Below, piece after piece: positions 53,794 through 62,061 of a stretch of DNA of 64,000 nucleotides (position 1 is its first letter; every line of letters starts with the position of its first letter). This DNA comes from Halopelagius longus. GTDB lineage: Archaea; Halobacteriota; Halobacteria; Halobacteriales; Haloferacaceae. The notes under the pieces are model-generated. The model ran no database searches, had not been told where the DNA came from, and worked only from the letters and a program-made list of their open reading frames with translations. The stretch is from assembly GCF_900100875.1 (NCBI RefSeq), contig NZ_FNKQ01000002.1, positions 310,001 through 374,000 of the forward strand, given 5' to 3'. The position numbers and the translations under genes are program-made.

Positions 53794-54126
53794 CTAGTCC
53801 CGTCGGTGGCCGAGCGGTTTCTTCTGTTCGACCTCTATCTCGACGTGGATGCTCTCGGGGAACGCCATGTGGCCGACTTCTCGCGCGATGTGGTCGTTGC
53901 CGTGAATCTCCAGTTTCCGCGAGTAGACGGTGTACTCCCACGGCGAGAACTCGTCGCCCGGCGCGAGATTCCTGTACTGCGGGACGCGGACGCTTTCGGG
54001 CGGTTGGGCGTGCGGGCCTTTGCACTCCGCGCCCTTCTTCTCGACGAGTTCTTTGAGACTCGACACTTCGTCTTCGAGTTCGTAGCGATTCCCGCTCTGG
54101 AAGGTGAGTTTGGTTACGAAGGTCAT
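53794..54126 (-). CDS. S10-like (uS10/mL48 fold) small protein
   Basis: A 110-residue protein starting MTFVTKLTFQSGNRYELEDEV. The last 60 residues, DEFSPWEYTVYSRKLEIHGNDH to HVEIEVEQKKPLG, resemble the alternating strands of ribosomal protein S10, although the canonical S10 loop residues are absent. From memory, haloarchaea carry such a paralogue, annotated in the uS10/mL48 family. It is probably not the ribosomal S10 itself. It stands alone, about 90 bp after the NhaC-coupled gene and convergent with it. Confidence 0.6.
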   Translation of the reverse strand: MTFVTKLTFQSGNRYELEDEVSSLKELVEKKGAECKGPHAQPPESVRVPQYRNLAPGDEFSPWEYTVYSRKLEIHGNDHIAREVGHMAFPESIHVEIEVEQKKPLGHRRD

Positions 54127-54302
54127 GGCTGGGTGGTGGCCGTTACACGCTTCGAGTGTACGGAGCGGTAAAAACGCACCTACACGCGGTATCCGTGCGC
54201 GGACGTGACAGACAGAGACGGCGACTCGTCGTCATCTTTCAAGAAGAAGAGAAGAACGAATCTCCGATACCCTCTTAAATCCCCGTATATATACATTCAC
54301 CA

Positions 54303-54761
54303 ATGACAGTGGAAGCGGTGAGCGCTGGAGCCATCCTCTTCCGCGACACCCGCGGCCGACGGGAGTACTTACTCCTGAAGAGCCGACCGGGGGACTGGGA
54401 GTTCCCCAAGGGCGGGGTCGAGGGAAACGAGGAGCTCCAGCAGACAGCGATACGCGAAATCAAAGAGGAGGCGGGAATCGAAGATTTCCGTCTCATCGAC
54501 GGGTTCCGCGAGGACTACGACTACGTGTTCGAGGCGAACGGCAAGACGATTCACAAGACGGTGCACCTGTTCATCGCGCGCTCCTTCGAGGCCAGCGCCG
54601 AACTCTCCCGAGAGCACCGCGACCTGCAGTGGCGCGACTACGAGCAGGCGATAAACACAATCACGCAGGACGGCCCGCGCGACATCCTGGAGAAGGCCCA
54701 CACGTTCCTCGACGACCTCCTCGCGGAGAACGACGAGGAGAACCGGCGGTACATCGCCTGA
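54303..54761 (+). CDS. Nudix hydrolase, Ap4A hydrolase-like
   Basis: A 152-residue protein. The Nudix box GGVEGNEELQQTAIREIKEE plus AGI (37-59) fits G-x5-E-x7-REUxEExGU, with the metal-binding glutamates in REIKEE. SAGAILFRDTRGRREYLLLKS and DWEFPKGGV match the dinucleoside tetraphosphatase subgroup. It should clean up Ap4A or related nucleotides in the cytoplasm. A TATA-like TATATATAC about 25 bp before the start suggests a short or absent leader. Confidence 0.88.
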   Translation: MTVEAVSAGAILFRDTRGRREYLLLKSRPGDWEFPKGGVEGNEELQQTAIREIKEEAGIEDFRLIDGFREDYDYVFEANGKTIHKTVHLFIARSFEASAELSREHRDLQWRDYEQAINTITQDGPRDILEKAHTFLDDLLAENDEENRRYIA

Positions 54762-54907
54762 ACGGGCAGACTGCCGTCGCAGAGCCGTAGCCTCCTCGCG
54801 GTCCGACTCGCCCGGAGTCGGCCCGTCCGCGTAGCGGCGGCCCTCTCTCTTCTCGGAGTCGACGCCGACCCGAAACCGTTTCCTCGCCCGACCGAAGACC
54901 ACCGGAC

Positions 54908-55912
54908 GTGTACCCCGCAGACGCCGAGTTCGGGTTCGAGTTGCTCGTCTGCCGGTGGGCCGAGGAGTCGTGGCCCCCGGACGGAGAGCGAGACTCGGCG
55001 GTTCTCGTCGCGCGCCAACTCGGGACGAAGCGCCGCCGGTGGGACACCGTCGTCGTCGAGTGCGACCCGGCGGGACTCGCCGCGCGCGCGCAGTTCGGCG
55101 ACCGGACGCTCGATTCGGACCTCCTGCACGTCGTCCGCAACGCGCCCGCGGAGTGGGAGTGGTACCGCGACGCCCTCCCGCATCCGGGCTACCCGTGGCG
55201 GTACGTCCGCGCCGCCGTCCACCGGGCCGCGGGACGCGGCGTCGTCGAGAAGCGTCGCCGCGGCAACCGCATCGAGATTCGGCGCGTCGCGCCGTACCCC
55301 GACTGGGTGCGTCGCATCGTCGCCGTCGAGAACAAGCCCGACTTGGACGCCTCCGCCGCCCGCGCCCTCTCGGACCAACTCGAACGCGACGTGGAGACGG
55401 GACTGGCCGACGAGGTGTGGGTCGCCACCGCCGCGACGGGCCGGCGCGTCGAACCCGCGCTTCTCGAAGACGTGCCCGTCGAGGTGGGTATCCTCACGGT
55501 GTCGTTCGACCCTGACCGCACGGACTGGGCCACCGCGGCGGTGGAGTGGCACCCGAGCGACGTGACGCCCGAGGACGCCGAAGACGACATCGAACGGGCG
55601 ACGACCCGCCTCGAACTGGCCGAACGCGCCTACGGCAAGGGCTGGCGGTCGTTCCACGAGACGATGCGGCCGGACTGCCGCCACTTCGAACTCCGGCGGT
55701 TCGGAGACGCGTTCGTCCCCCACTGCGCGGCGAAGGGGCGGTCACAGACCGCCGCGGAGTGCGCCGGGTCCTGCCCCGACTTCGAACCCGAACCGCCCGC
55801 GTGGCGGACGAAGGGGTGGCCGATAGCGGGCGGGCCGGGGAAGGCGATACGGCGACTGCTCGACGACAGGCGGGAACGCGTCCGACAGAGAGAAACCGAG
55901 CGCGCGGATTAG
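54908..55912 (+). CDS. Candidate PD-(D/E)XK nuclease-fold protein with four-cysteine C-terminus
   Basis: A 334-residue protein. Residues 44-52 (RWDTVVVEC) and 137-147 (IVAVENKPDLD) look like core strands of a restriction-endonuclease-like fold, with Glu141-x-Lys143 in the catalytic position. SDQLERDVETGLADEVWVAT forms the next helix and strand. A winged-helix-like segment lies near 95-128. The C-terminal part has Cys257, 273, 285 and 289 (spacing 15, 11 and 3), which could bind a Fe-S cluster or zinc as in Cas4/AddB-type nucleases. From memory this is a haloarchaeal DUF5787-type protein. Nuclease activity is inference. Confidence 0.6.
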   Translation: MYPADAEFGFELLVCRWAEESWPPDGERDSAVLVARQLGTKRRRWDTVVVECDPAGLAARAQFGDRTLDSDLLHVVRNAPAEWEWYRDALPHPGYPWRYVRAAVHRAAGRGVVEKRRRGNRIEIRRVAPYPDWVRRIVAVENKPDLDASAARALSDQLERDVETGLADEVWVATAATGRRVEPALLEDVPVEVGILTVSFDPDRTDWATAAVEWHPSDVTPEDAEDDIERATTRLELAERAYGKGWRSFHETMRPDCRHFELRRFGDAFVPHCAAKGRSQTAAECAGSCPDFEPEPPAWRTKGWPIAGGPGKAIRRLLDDRRERVRQRETERAD

Positions 55913-56412
55913 TCGGTCACTTCCACGTCCACCTCGTCGCGTTTGACGGCGAGGCGGAACGTCGGGACGGTGCGGTAGACGACTTCGACGACGCCCTTCC
56001 GGCGGAGACTCTGGAGGGCGCGGCGGACGTCCTCCACGTCCGGGTCGTCGTCGAACCGGTCCCGTATCTTGTTGAGGACGCTCACGACGCTCTCGGAGCG
56101 ATCCTCGGGGCCGGCGACGACTTCGAACACCTTCGATTCGAGCGCCGGGACGCGGATGACCGAGGGCACCTCCTCCTCGTCGGCGTCGGTTTCGACGCCC
56201 GGTTCCACGTCCACGAGTTCCGCCGCCTCCGCGGTGGCGCGGATGAGACTGTTGTCGTCGCGGTAGTAGTACTCCTTGAGGTTGTCCTCCAGATAGCGAT
56301 GCACGTCGCTCCCGGAGTCGAGCCCCCACCGTTCCTGTAGCTCTTTGTTCTTCGTCGGTTGGAGTCGAACGACGTCGGCGAGTCGTTCTTTCTCTTCGTC
56401 CGAGAGTGCCAT
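55909..56412 (-). CDS. Haloarchaeal conserved protein with winged-helix-like ends
   Basis: The start is MALSDEEKERLADVVRLQPT at 56412 (167 residues). The N-terminus (about 1-60) reads TKNKELQERWGLDSGSDVHRYLEDNLKEYYYRDDNSLIRA, like a helix-turn-helix. The C-terminus (about 100-160) ends with VEDVRRALQSLRRKGVVEVVYRTVPTFRLAVK, like a winged helix. An acidic linker joins them. From memory it matches a DUF5797-type haloarchaeal family. A DNA-binding role is likely. It converges on the previous gene with a four-base overlap of stops. Confidence 0.65.
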   Translation of the reverse strand: MALSDEEKERLADVVRLQPTKNKELQERWGLDSGSDVHRYLEDNLKEYYYRDDNSLIRATAEAAELVDVEPGVETDADEEEVPSVIRVPALESKVFEVVAGPEDRSESVVSVLNKIRDRFDDDPDVEDVRRALQSLRRKGVVEVVYRTVPTFRLAVKRDEVDVEVTD

Positions 56413-56535
56413 TGCGTCCAAATTTGCACCGGGGGATATAGACCTGTTTTCTCCGCGCGGAAACTGACTGTCCCGACGACGCGAACGAGACCGGGACGGG
56501 GGAACGCTTACCAGCGCTCCGTGCGTCGCGCCCCC

Positions 56536-57309
56536 ATGGCTTGGGATACCGTCCGACTGGAGTGGGACGACGAGGTGGCGACGCTCGTGATCGACCGTCC
56601 CGACCGGCTGAACGCCCTGAACCCCGAGACGCTGGACGCGGTCGAGGAGGCGGTCACCGAGGCCCGCAAAGCGGGCGCACGCGTCCTCGTCGTCACGGGC
56701 GCGGGCGAGAAGGCGTTCGTCGCCGGCGCGGACATCGAACGGATGCGGGAGTTCGACACCGCGGAGGCCCAGGCGTACGCCGAACAGGGCCACCGAATCG
56801 CCTCGGCCATCGAGTCGTTCCCTGCGCCGACTGTCGCCGCGGTCAACGGGTACGCCTTCGGCGGCGGGTGCGAACTCGCCGTGGCGTGCGACCTGCGCGT
56901 CGCCTCCGAACGGGCCGTCCTCGGACAGACCGAAATCGACCTCGGAATCATCCCCGGGTGGGGCGGCACCCAGAGACTCCCCGCACTCGTCGGCGACGAG
57001 ACGGCCCGCCGGATGATATTCTTCGGCGAACGCATCGACGCGACCGACGCGTACGAACGCGGACTCGTCGGCGAGGTGGTCGCCCACGACCAACTGCGCG
57101 ACCGGGTCGCGGAGACGGCCGCGGAACTCGCAGAGAAACCGCGGCACGCCCTCCACGCGGCGAAGGAGGCGATTAACGCCGGCCACGAAGCCCCGCGGTC
57201 GGCCGCCCTCGAACACGAGGCGCGGGCGTGGAGCGGACTGTTCGGGACGAAAGATCAGAGAGAAGGGATGGACGCGTTCGTCGAGAAACGCGACCCCGAG
57301 TTCGAGTAG
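56536..57309 (+). CDS. Enoyl-CoA hydratase/isomerase family protein
   Basis: The start is MAWDTVRLEWDDEVATLVID at 56536 (257 residues). Crotonase-fold hallmarks are present: NALNPETLDAVEEAV, the oxyanion loop KAFVAGADIERM, GYAFGGGCELAVACDLRVA, and QTEIDLGIIPGWGGTQRLP. The last two hold the catalytic glutamates of enoyl-CoA hydratases. It hydrates trans-2-enoyl-CoA in fatty acid or amino acid breakdown. No other beta-oxidation gene is adjacent. Confidence 0.92.
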   Translation: MAWDTVRLEWDDEVATLVIDRPDRLNALNPETLDAVEEAVTEARKAGARVLVVTGAGEKAFVAGADIERMREFDTAEAQAYAEQGHRIASAIESFPAPTVAAVNGYAFGGGCELAVACDLRVASERAVLGQTEIDLGIIPGWGGTQRLPALVGDETARRMIFFGERIDATDAYERGLVGEVVAHDQLRDRVAETAAELAEKPRHALHAAKEAINAGHEAPRSAALEHEARAWSGLFGTKDQREGMDAFVEKRDPEFE

Positions 57310-57311
57310 GG

Positions 57312-58793
57312 TTACGTCGCGTCGATAACGTCGGTTCCGTCTCCGGCGTCGATGGACGCCATCACAGATTCGAGTTCACGCGCCGACGCTTCGATATCCT
57401 CGACGACGGCCATCTGTTCGTCGTTGGCCGTCGCCGCCTCGGTCACCTCGGAGCGAACCGACTTCGAGCGTTCGGCGGCGGTATCGACCATACTGGCCAC
57501 CTCTTCCGTCCGGACGGCTTGGTCGTCCGTCGCGGCCGCGATGTCGTTCATCCCCGTCGACGTGGCGCGAACCTCGTCGGCGATGGCGTTTTGGTTCTCG
57601 ACCATCTCGCGGACGGCGTCCGCGGTCGAACGTACCTGCTCGGTGACCGATTCGATGCTCTCGACCGTCTCGCCGGCGTCGCCGCGCGTCTCGTGGATGA
57701 TCTCCTCGATTCGTTCAGATTCCTTCTGCACCTCGTTCGCCAGCGACTTCACCTCGTTCGCGACGACGGCGAAGCCTTCACCGGCCTCGCCCGCCCGCGC
57801 CGCCTCGATGTTGGCGTTGAGCGCGAGGATGTTCGTCTGGTCGGCGATGTCGTTGATGACCTCGACGATGTCGTCGATTTCGGCGACTTGCGCCGCCAGT
57901 TCACGGGTCTGTTCGGCCGCTTGGTCGCCGCTCTCCGCGACGTCCTCCATGGCGTAGACGGCGTCTTCGCCGGCCTCGGTGCTGTCTTCCGCGAGGCGTT
58001 CTGCCTCCTCGGAGCGTTCGTTGACCTCGTCGGCGGAGGCGGCAATCTCCTCGACGGTCGCCGACAGAGAGCCGACTTCCCCGGACACCTCGTCCATGTT
58101 CTCGGCCTGTTCGTCCGCGAGCGACGCCGCCTCGACGAGAGCGCCGTCCACGCGTTCGGCGGCGTCCGTCGCGTCCGCGATGACCTCGTCCAGCGTCTGT
58201 TCGACGTTCGTCTGCGCTTCGACTATCGCCTCGCGTTGGCGGACGATGTCACCCACCGAAGCCGCCGTCTCGAACCCGCCGACGGCGTTCCCCTCACGGT
58301 CGAAAAGCGGGACCGCGGCCGAGCGAATCCAATCGACGCCGTCGTCGGACTGAATCTTCCGGAACCCGTCCTCGCGGACCGCCTCGCCCCGCTTTCGGAC
58401 CGTCTGGGCGAGCGTCTCGTTGCCCTTCGAGAGGCGGAACCCGTCGTAGACGTTCCGCCCGACGACGTCGGTGGGGTCCTTGGCAAACCCCTGCTTTGCG
58501 ATGTCGTTGACGTACGCTATCGCGTCGTCCGCGTCGACGACGAACGTGGGTTGGGGAAACGCCTCGACGACCTGTTCGAAGAGGCCGCGCCAGTAGTCGC
58601 GTTCCTTCCGCAGTCGCTCCGTCTCGTTCGACGCGTCCACGTCGGGGTCGAGTCCCCCGGCGCGGTTCGACAGTTCCGTCTCCCCGAGGACCGACGACGC
58701 GCCCCCCTCGGCGGTGACGCCGCCGTCGGTACGTTTGCCGCTCGTTTCGTCCCCTCTCGCCCGTAACCGCCGGGCGAATCGACCGATATCCAT
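57312..58793 (-). CDS. Soluble PAS-containing methyl-accepting chemotaxis transducer (copy 1)
   Basis: A 493-residue protein without membrane helices. The order is a polar leader, an ERLRKERDYWRGLFEQVVE helix, a PAS domain (about 75-180, PTFVVDADDAIAYVNDIAKQ), then a long helical signalling region. The hairpin core, EVINDIADQTNILALNANIE then AARAGEAGEGFAVVANEVKS, is the CheA/CheW contact. EAERLAEDSTEAGEDA and related sites may be methylated. Stimulus is probably intracellular, sensed by the PAS domain. It is a paralogue of the next gene, 220 bp upstream on the same strand. Confidence 0.92.
   Translation of the reverse strand: MDIGRFARRLRARGDETSGKRTDGGVTAEGGASSVLGETELSNRAGGLDPDVDASNETERLRKERDYWRGLFEQVVEAFPQPTFVVDADDAIAYVNDIAKQGFAKDPTDVVGRNVYDGFRLSKGNETLAQTVRKRGEAVREDGFRKIQSDDGVDWIRSAAVPLFDREGNAVGGFETAASVGDIVRQREAIVEAQTNVEQTLDEVIADATDAAERVDGALVEAASLADEQAENMDEVSGEVGSLSATVEEIAASADEVNERSEEAERLAEDSTEAGEDAVYAMEDVAESGDQAAEQTRELAAQVAEIDDIVEVINDIADQTNILALNANIEAARAGEAGEGFAVVANEVKSLANEVQKESERIEEIIHETRGDAGETVESIESVTEQVRSTADAVREMVENQNAIADEVRATSTGMNDIAAATDDQAVRTEEVASMVDTAAERSKSVRSEVTEAATANDEQMAVVEDIEASARELESVMASIDAGDGTDVIDAT
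57718..57839 (-). repeat. 122-bp block identical to 59420-59541
   Basis: This segment, coding for the signalling-hairpin region of copy 1, is identical base for base to 59420-59541 in copy 2, by direct comparison. Flanking sequence differs at synonymous sites, so recent gene conversion or very recent duplication of this part is likely. Confidence 0.9.
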
Positions 58794-59013
58794 GATAGCT
58801 GTGCGCCGATACCCACCATAAAACTCCCACTCTAATTATCAGAGTAGATTCCCTCTCGTCGTCTCTCGCGCCAGTCTCCTCGGCGAACGACGGACCCCGC
58901 GGGACGGCGCGGGGCGACGACTCTCTGCGCTGATACGGAGATGCGCGTCCGGAGAGAAGAGGAGACGGACGCGTTCGTCGAGAAGTGGGTCCGCGTCGCC
59001 GCGGTGTCGTCGT

Positions 59014-60501
59014 TCAGTCGAGGTGGATGTCGTCGCTTCCGTCGGCGGAGTCGATGGACGACATCACCGATTCGAGTTCCCGCGCCGACGCCCCGATTTC
59101 CTCGACGACCGACATCTGCTCGTCGTTGGCCGTCGCCGCCTCCGTCACCTCGGAGCGCAGCGACTTCGAGCGTTCGGCGGCGGTGTCGACCATGCTCGCG
59201 ACTTCCTCCGTCCGGACGGCTTGGTCGTCCGTCGCGGCCGCGATGTCGTTCATCCCCGTCGAAGTCGCGCGCACTTCCTCGGCGATAGCGTTCTGGTTCT
59301 CGACCATCTCGCGGACGGCGTCGGCGTTCGAGCGCACCTCCTCCGTGACGGACTCGATGCTCGCCACCGTCTCGCTGGCGTCGCCGCGCGTCTCTTGGAT
59401 AATCTCCTCGATGCGCTCGGATTCCTTCTGCACCTCGTTCGCCAGCGACTTCACCTCGTTCGCGACGACGGCGAAGCCTTCACCGGCCTCGCCCGCCCGC
59501 GCCGCCTCGATGTTGGCGTTGAGCGCGAGGATGTTCGTCTGATCTGCGATTTCGTTGATGACCTCGACGATGTCGTCGATTTCGGCGACCTGTTCGGCGA
59601 GTTCGCGGGTCTGTTCGGCCGCTTGGTCGCCGCTCTCGGCGACGTCCTCCATCGCCTCGACGGCGTCCTCGCCCGCCTCGGTACTCGCCTCCGCGAGGCG
59701 TTCTGCCTCCTCGGAGCGTTCGTTGACCTCGTCGGCGGAGGCGGCAATCTCCTCGACGGTGGCGGAGAGAGAGCCGACCTCGCCGGACACCTCGTCCATG
59801 TTTTCCGCCTGTTCGCCCGCGAGCGACGCCGCCTCGCCGAGTGCGTCGTCGACGCGTTCGCTCGCGTCCGTCGCCTCGTCGACGGCGGACCGGAGCGTCT
59901 GTTCGACGCTCGTCTGCGCGCCGACTATCGCCTCGCGTTGCTCTACGAACTCCGTCACCGCGGACGTCGTCTCGAACGCGCCGACGATGTTCCCCTCGAC
60001 GTCGAAAAGCGGGACGGCGTTCGAGCGAACCCACTCCGTGCCGCCCGGCGTCTCGATTTCGCGGAACTCCTCTTCTTGGGCCGCCTCGCCGCGTCGGAGC
60101 GTCTCCTCGGCGAACGTCTCCTCGTTCTTCTTCTCCTGTTGGAACGCCTCCTCGAGGCTCAGTCCGAGCATCTCCTCTCTGTTTATCCCGTAGGCCGCCG
60201 CGGCGCTCTCGTTGAAGTACGCCACCCGGTCGTCGGAACTGATGACGAATCCGGGTTCGGGGTACGACTCCACGACCTGTTCGAAGAGGCCGCGCCAGTA
60301 GTCGCGTTCCTTCCGCAGTCGCTCCGTCTCGTTCGACGCGTCCACGTCGGGGTCCAACCCGCCCGCGCGGTTCGGCGTCTCCGAAGAGGGGTCCGCACTC
60401 GCCGCGGGTCCGTCGTCCGAAACGACGCCCCCGTCGGTCCGTTTCTCCCCCGCCTCCGTGTCTCTGTTTCGTAACCGCCGAGTGAGCCAACCGAAATCCA
60501 T
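59014..60501 (-). CDS. Soluble PAS-containing methyl-accepting chemotaxis transducer (copy 2)
   Basis: A 495-residue paralogue of the previous gene with the same layout: polar leader, RKERDYWRGLFEQVVE helix, PAS (about 77-185, PGFVISSDDRVAYFNESAAA) and signalling helices. The RDYWRGLFEQVVE helix and the hairpin core are virtually identical in the two proteins, while the PAS domains differ widely. This suggests two different stimuli feeding one signalling output. No che genes are adjacent. The two genes lie in tandem, 220 bp apart with no gene in between. Confidence 0.92.
   Translation of the reverse strand: MDFGWLTRRLRNRDTEAGEKRTDGGVVSDDGPAASADPSSETPNRAGGLDPDVDASNETERLRKERDYWRGLFEQVVESYPEPGFVISSDDRVAYFNESAAAAYGINREEMLGLSLEEAFQQEKKNEETFAEETLRRGEAAQEEEFREIETPGGTEWVRSNAVPLFDVEGNIVGAFETTSAVTEFVEQREAIVGAQTSVEQTLRSAVDEATDASERVDDALGEAASLAGEQAENMDEVSGEVGSLSATVEEIAASADEVNERSEEAERLAEASTEAGEDAVEAMEDVAESGDQAAEQTRELAEQVAEIDDIVEVINEIADQTNILALNANIEAARAGEAGEGFAVVANEVKSLANEVQKESERIEEIIQETRGDASETVASIESVTEEVRSNADAVREMVENQNAIAEEVRATSTGMNDIAAATDDQAVRTEEVASMVDTAAERSKSLRSEVTEAATANDEQMSVVEEIGASARELESVMSSIDSADGSDDIHLD
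59420..59541 (-). repeat. 122-bp block identical to 57718-57839
   Basis: Second copy of the identical block in the tandem transducer genes. A further near-identical stretch lies around 59698-59760, matching 58000-58060. Confidence 0.9.
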
Positions 60502-60717
60502 GTTCTTCTTTGAGTGAATGTGCCGTATAAATCCCCCATCCCCGTTATCAGAACTGATTACCGAAATTCGGGTTTCGGCGTCGTTCCGGCCCTCCCGAGG
60601 GCGGCGAAACCGACCGTCGTCCGGCCGAGACGGCCGCGGAGAGCGGACGCTCGAAGCAGACTGTCGTATTAGCTAACGTGGCACAAGGATAAGTCGCCTC
60701 GAACCCAACTAGGAACC

Positions 60718-60975
60718 ATGACTGAAAATGTCAAACTGAGTCGCGTCGAGCCGAGGTTGGAAGAGCTCTCCTACCCCATCTCCCGGTCCGACGCGGCGGC
60801 GGAGTGTTCCGACGTGGAGTTACAACTGGCCGACGGGGAGGTGAACCTCGGCGACGTCATCGCCGACACGGGGAGCGAATCGTTCGGCGGGTCGGGCGAA
60901 CTGTACGAGGAACTCCAGAACGCGCTCCCGATGGAGGCCCTCGGCGACCCGCGACAGTCCGACGGAGACGCCTGA
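60718..60975 (+). CDS. Small conserved haloarchaeal protein (DUF5789-like)
   Basis: An 85-residue protein. VKLSRVEPRLEELSYPISRSDAAAEC and VELQLADGEVNLGDVIADTGSESF are the recognisable core of a haloarchaeal family, from memory DUF5789/DUF2795-like. It has a small helix-strand-helix fold. A TATA-like GGATAAG lies about 30 bp before the ATG, fitting a leaderless transcript. Function unknown. It is followed by transcription factor S on the same strand. Confidence 0.65.
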   Translation: MTENVKLSRVEPRLEELSYPISRSDAAAECSDVELQLADGEVNLGDVIADTGSESFGGSGELYEELQNALPMEALGDPRQSDGDA

Positions 60976-61047
60976 TTCCGCCGACTTCCCGACTCTTCGG
61001 GTCGTTTCCGGACGTTTAAGTGCCAGAAGCGACTGTCTCTTGTAACA

Positions 61048-61371
61048 ATGGAGTTCTGCGACGAATGCGGTTCGATGATGAAGACGGACGGCGATAAGTG
61101 GGTCTGCGGGAGTTGCGACTACGAGAAGCTCCGCGACGAGGCCAAGGAGTCGCACATGACCTCCACCGCCTCGCGCGAGGACGGCGGAGTCGTGGACATG
61201 TCCGACGTCGACGACGCCGAAATCGGCCCCACGACCACGGTCATCTGCCCGAAGTGCGGACACGACAAGGCGCGCTACGAGATGAAGCAGATTCGCTCGG
61301 CCGACGAGTCCGAGACGCGCTTTTTCACCTGCGTCGAGTGCAGTCACAAGTGGCGCGAAGACGACCACTGA
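61048..61371 (+). CDS. tfs: Transcription factor S (TFIIS-like)
   Basis: A 107-residue protein with two zinc ribbons. The first is MEFCDECGSMM with VCGSCDYEK (Cys4, 7, 20, 23). The second is VICPKCGHDKARYEM with FFTCVECSHKW. The acidic hairpin in the second (RSADESETRFF) inserts into RNA polymerase and stimulates cleavage of backtracked RNA. Length and layout match archaeal TFS. A TATA-like GTTTAAG about 30 bp upstream fits a leaderless transcript. Confidence 0.95.
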   Translation: MEFCDECGSMMKTDGDKWVCGSCDYEKLRDEAKESHMTSTASREDGGVVDMSDVDDAEIGPTTTVICPKCGHDKARYEMKQIRSADESETRFFTCVECSHKWREDDH

Positions 61372-61425
61372 CCCCGTAGCCGTTTTCTCCGGCGAATTAA
61401 GTCCGCGCCGCCCGTAGCGGCGTCC

Positions 61426-62061
61426 ATGCGCCCGTCGGACGTGCCGCCGCCGACGGTTCCGTCGCCCGAGGGGTGGCGCGTCGTCTCCGAGGAGGCGACG
61501 ACGCCGTTCGACGCCCTCGTCGTCTCCGTCCGCGCCCGCACGGTGCTCCTCGCGGACGAACGCCTCCGCGAACGGGCGAACGCGACGGTGGACGCGGCGA
61601 CGGAGTCGCCCGCGGACGAGGACGGAGACGCGGAAACGGGCGGAGATGGGGACGATGCGACGTGGCGCTTTTTCTTCGCCAGTCGCCTCCGCCTCGACCC
61701 CGCCGCGCCGTCCTCCCGCGCGGTGACGCGACTCGTGACGAACCGAGCGAACGCCGGATTCTCGGACGTCCTCAGCGAGAGGGGGTTCGACGCCGTCCGC
61801 GCCGTCGAGTCCCGCCCGTTTCGGATCCGAGGCGAGGAGGCCGACCTGACGCGCTACCGGGCGCGCGTCTCGCTCCGCGAGTTCGCTCTCGTCGCCGAGG
61901 GGTACCTCGCGGTGTGGCCCGACGACGGCGGGTTCCTCGTCGCCGGCGGGGCGTACCCGCGGGCGGTCGAGTCCGGCCCCGCCGCCGATGAGCTGTCGGC
62001 GCTACTTGAGCCCGAGAGATTCAGAGAAGAGCTGTTCGAGATGGTGCGCGCGACGGCGTAG
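61426..62061 (+). CDS. Conserved haloarchaeal-type hypothetical protein
   Basis: A 211-residue protein. The N-terminal half has VSVRARTVLLADERLRERA and an acidic Asp/Gly loop (about 60-80). The C-terminal half has RVSLREFALVAEGYLAVWPDDGGFLVAGGAYP and a terminal helix. It looks like an alpha/beta globular protein, with FFFASRLRLDP as an inner strand. It follows tfs after 54 bp and converges end-to-end with the trmI gene (stops adjacent). Function unknown. Confidence 0.65.
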   Translation: MRPSDVPPPTVPSPEGWRVVSEEATTPFDALVVSVRARTVLLADERLRERANATVDAATESPADEDGDAETGGDGDDATWRFFFASRLRLDPAAPSSRAVTRLVTNRANAGFSDVLSERGFDAVRAVESRPFRIRGEEADLTRYRARVSLREFALVAEGYLAVWPDDGGFLVAGGAYPRAVESGPAADELSALLEPERFREELFEMVRATA

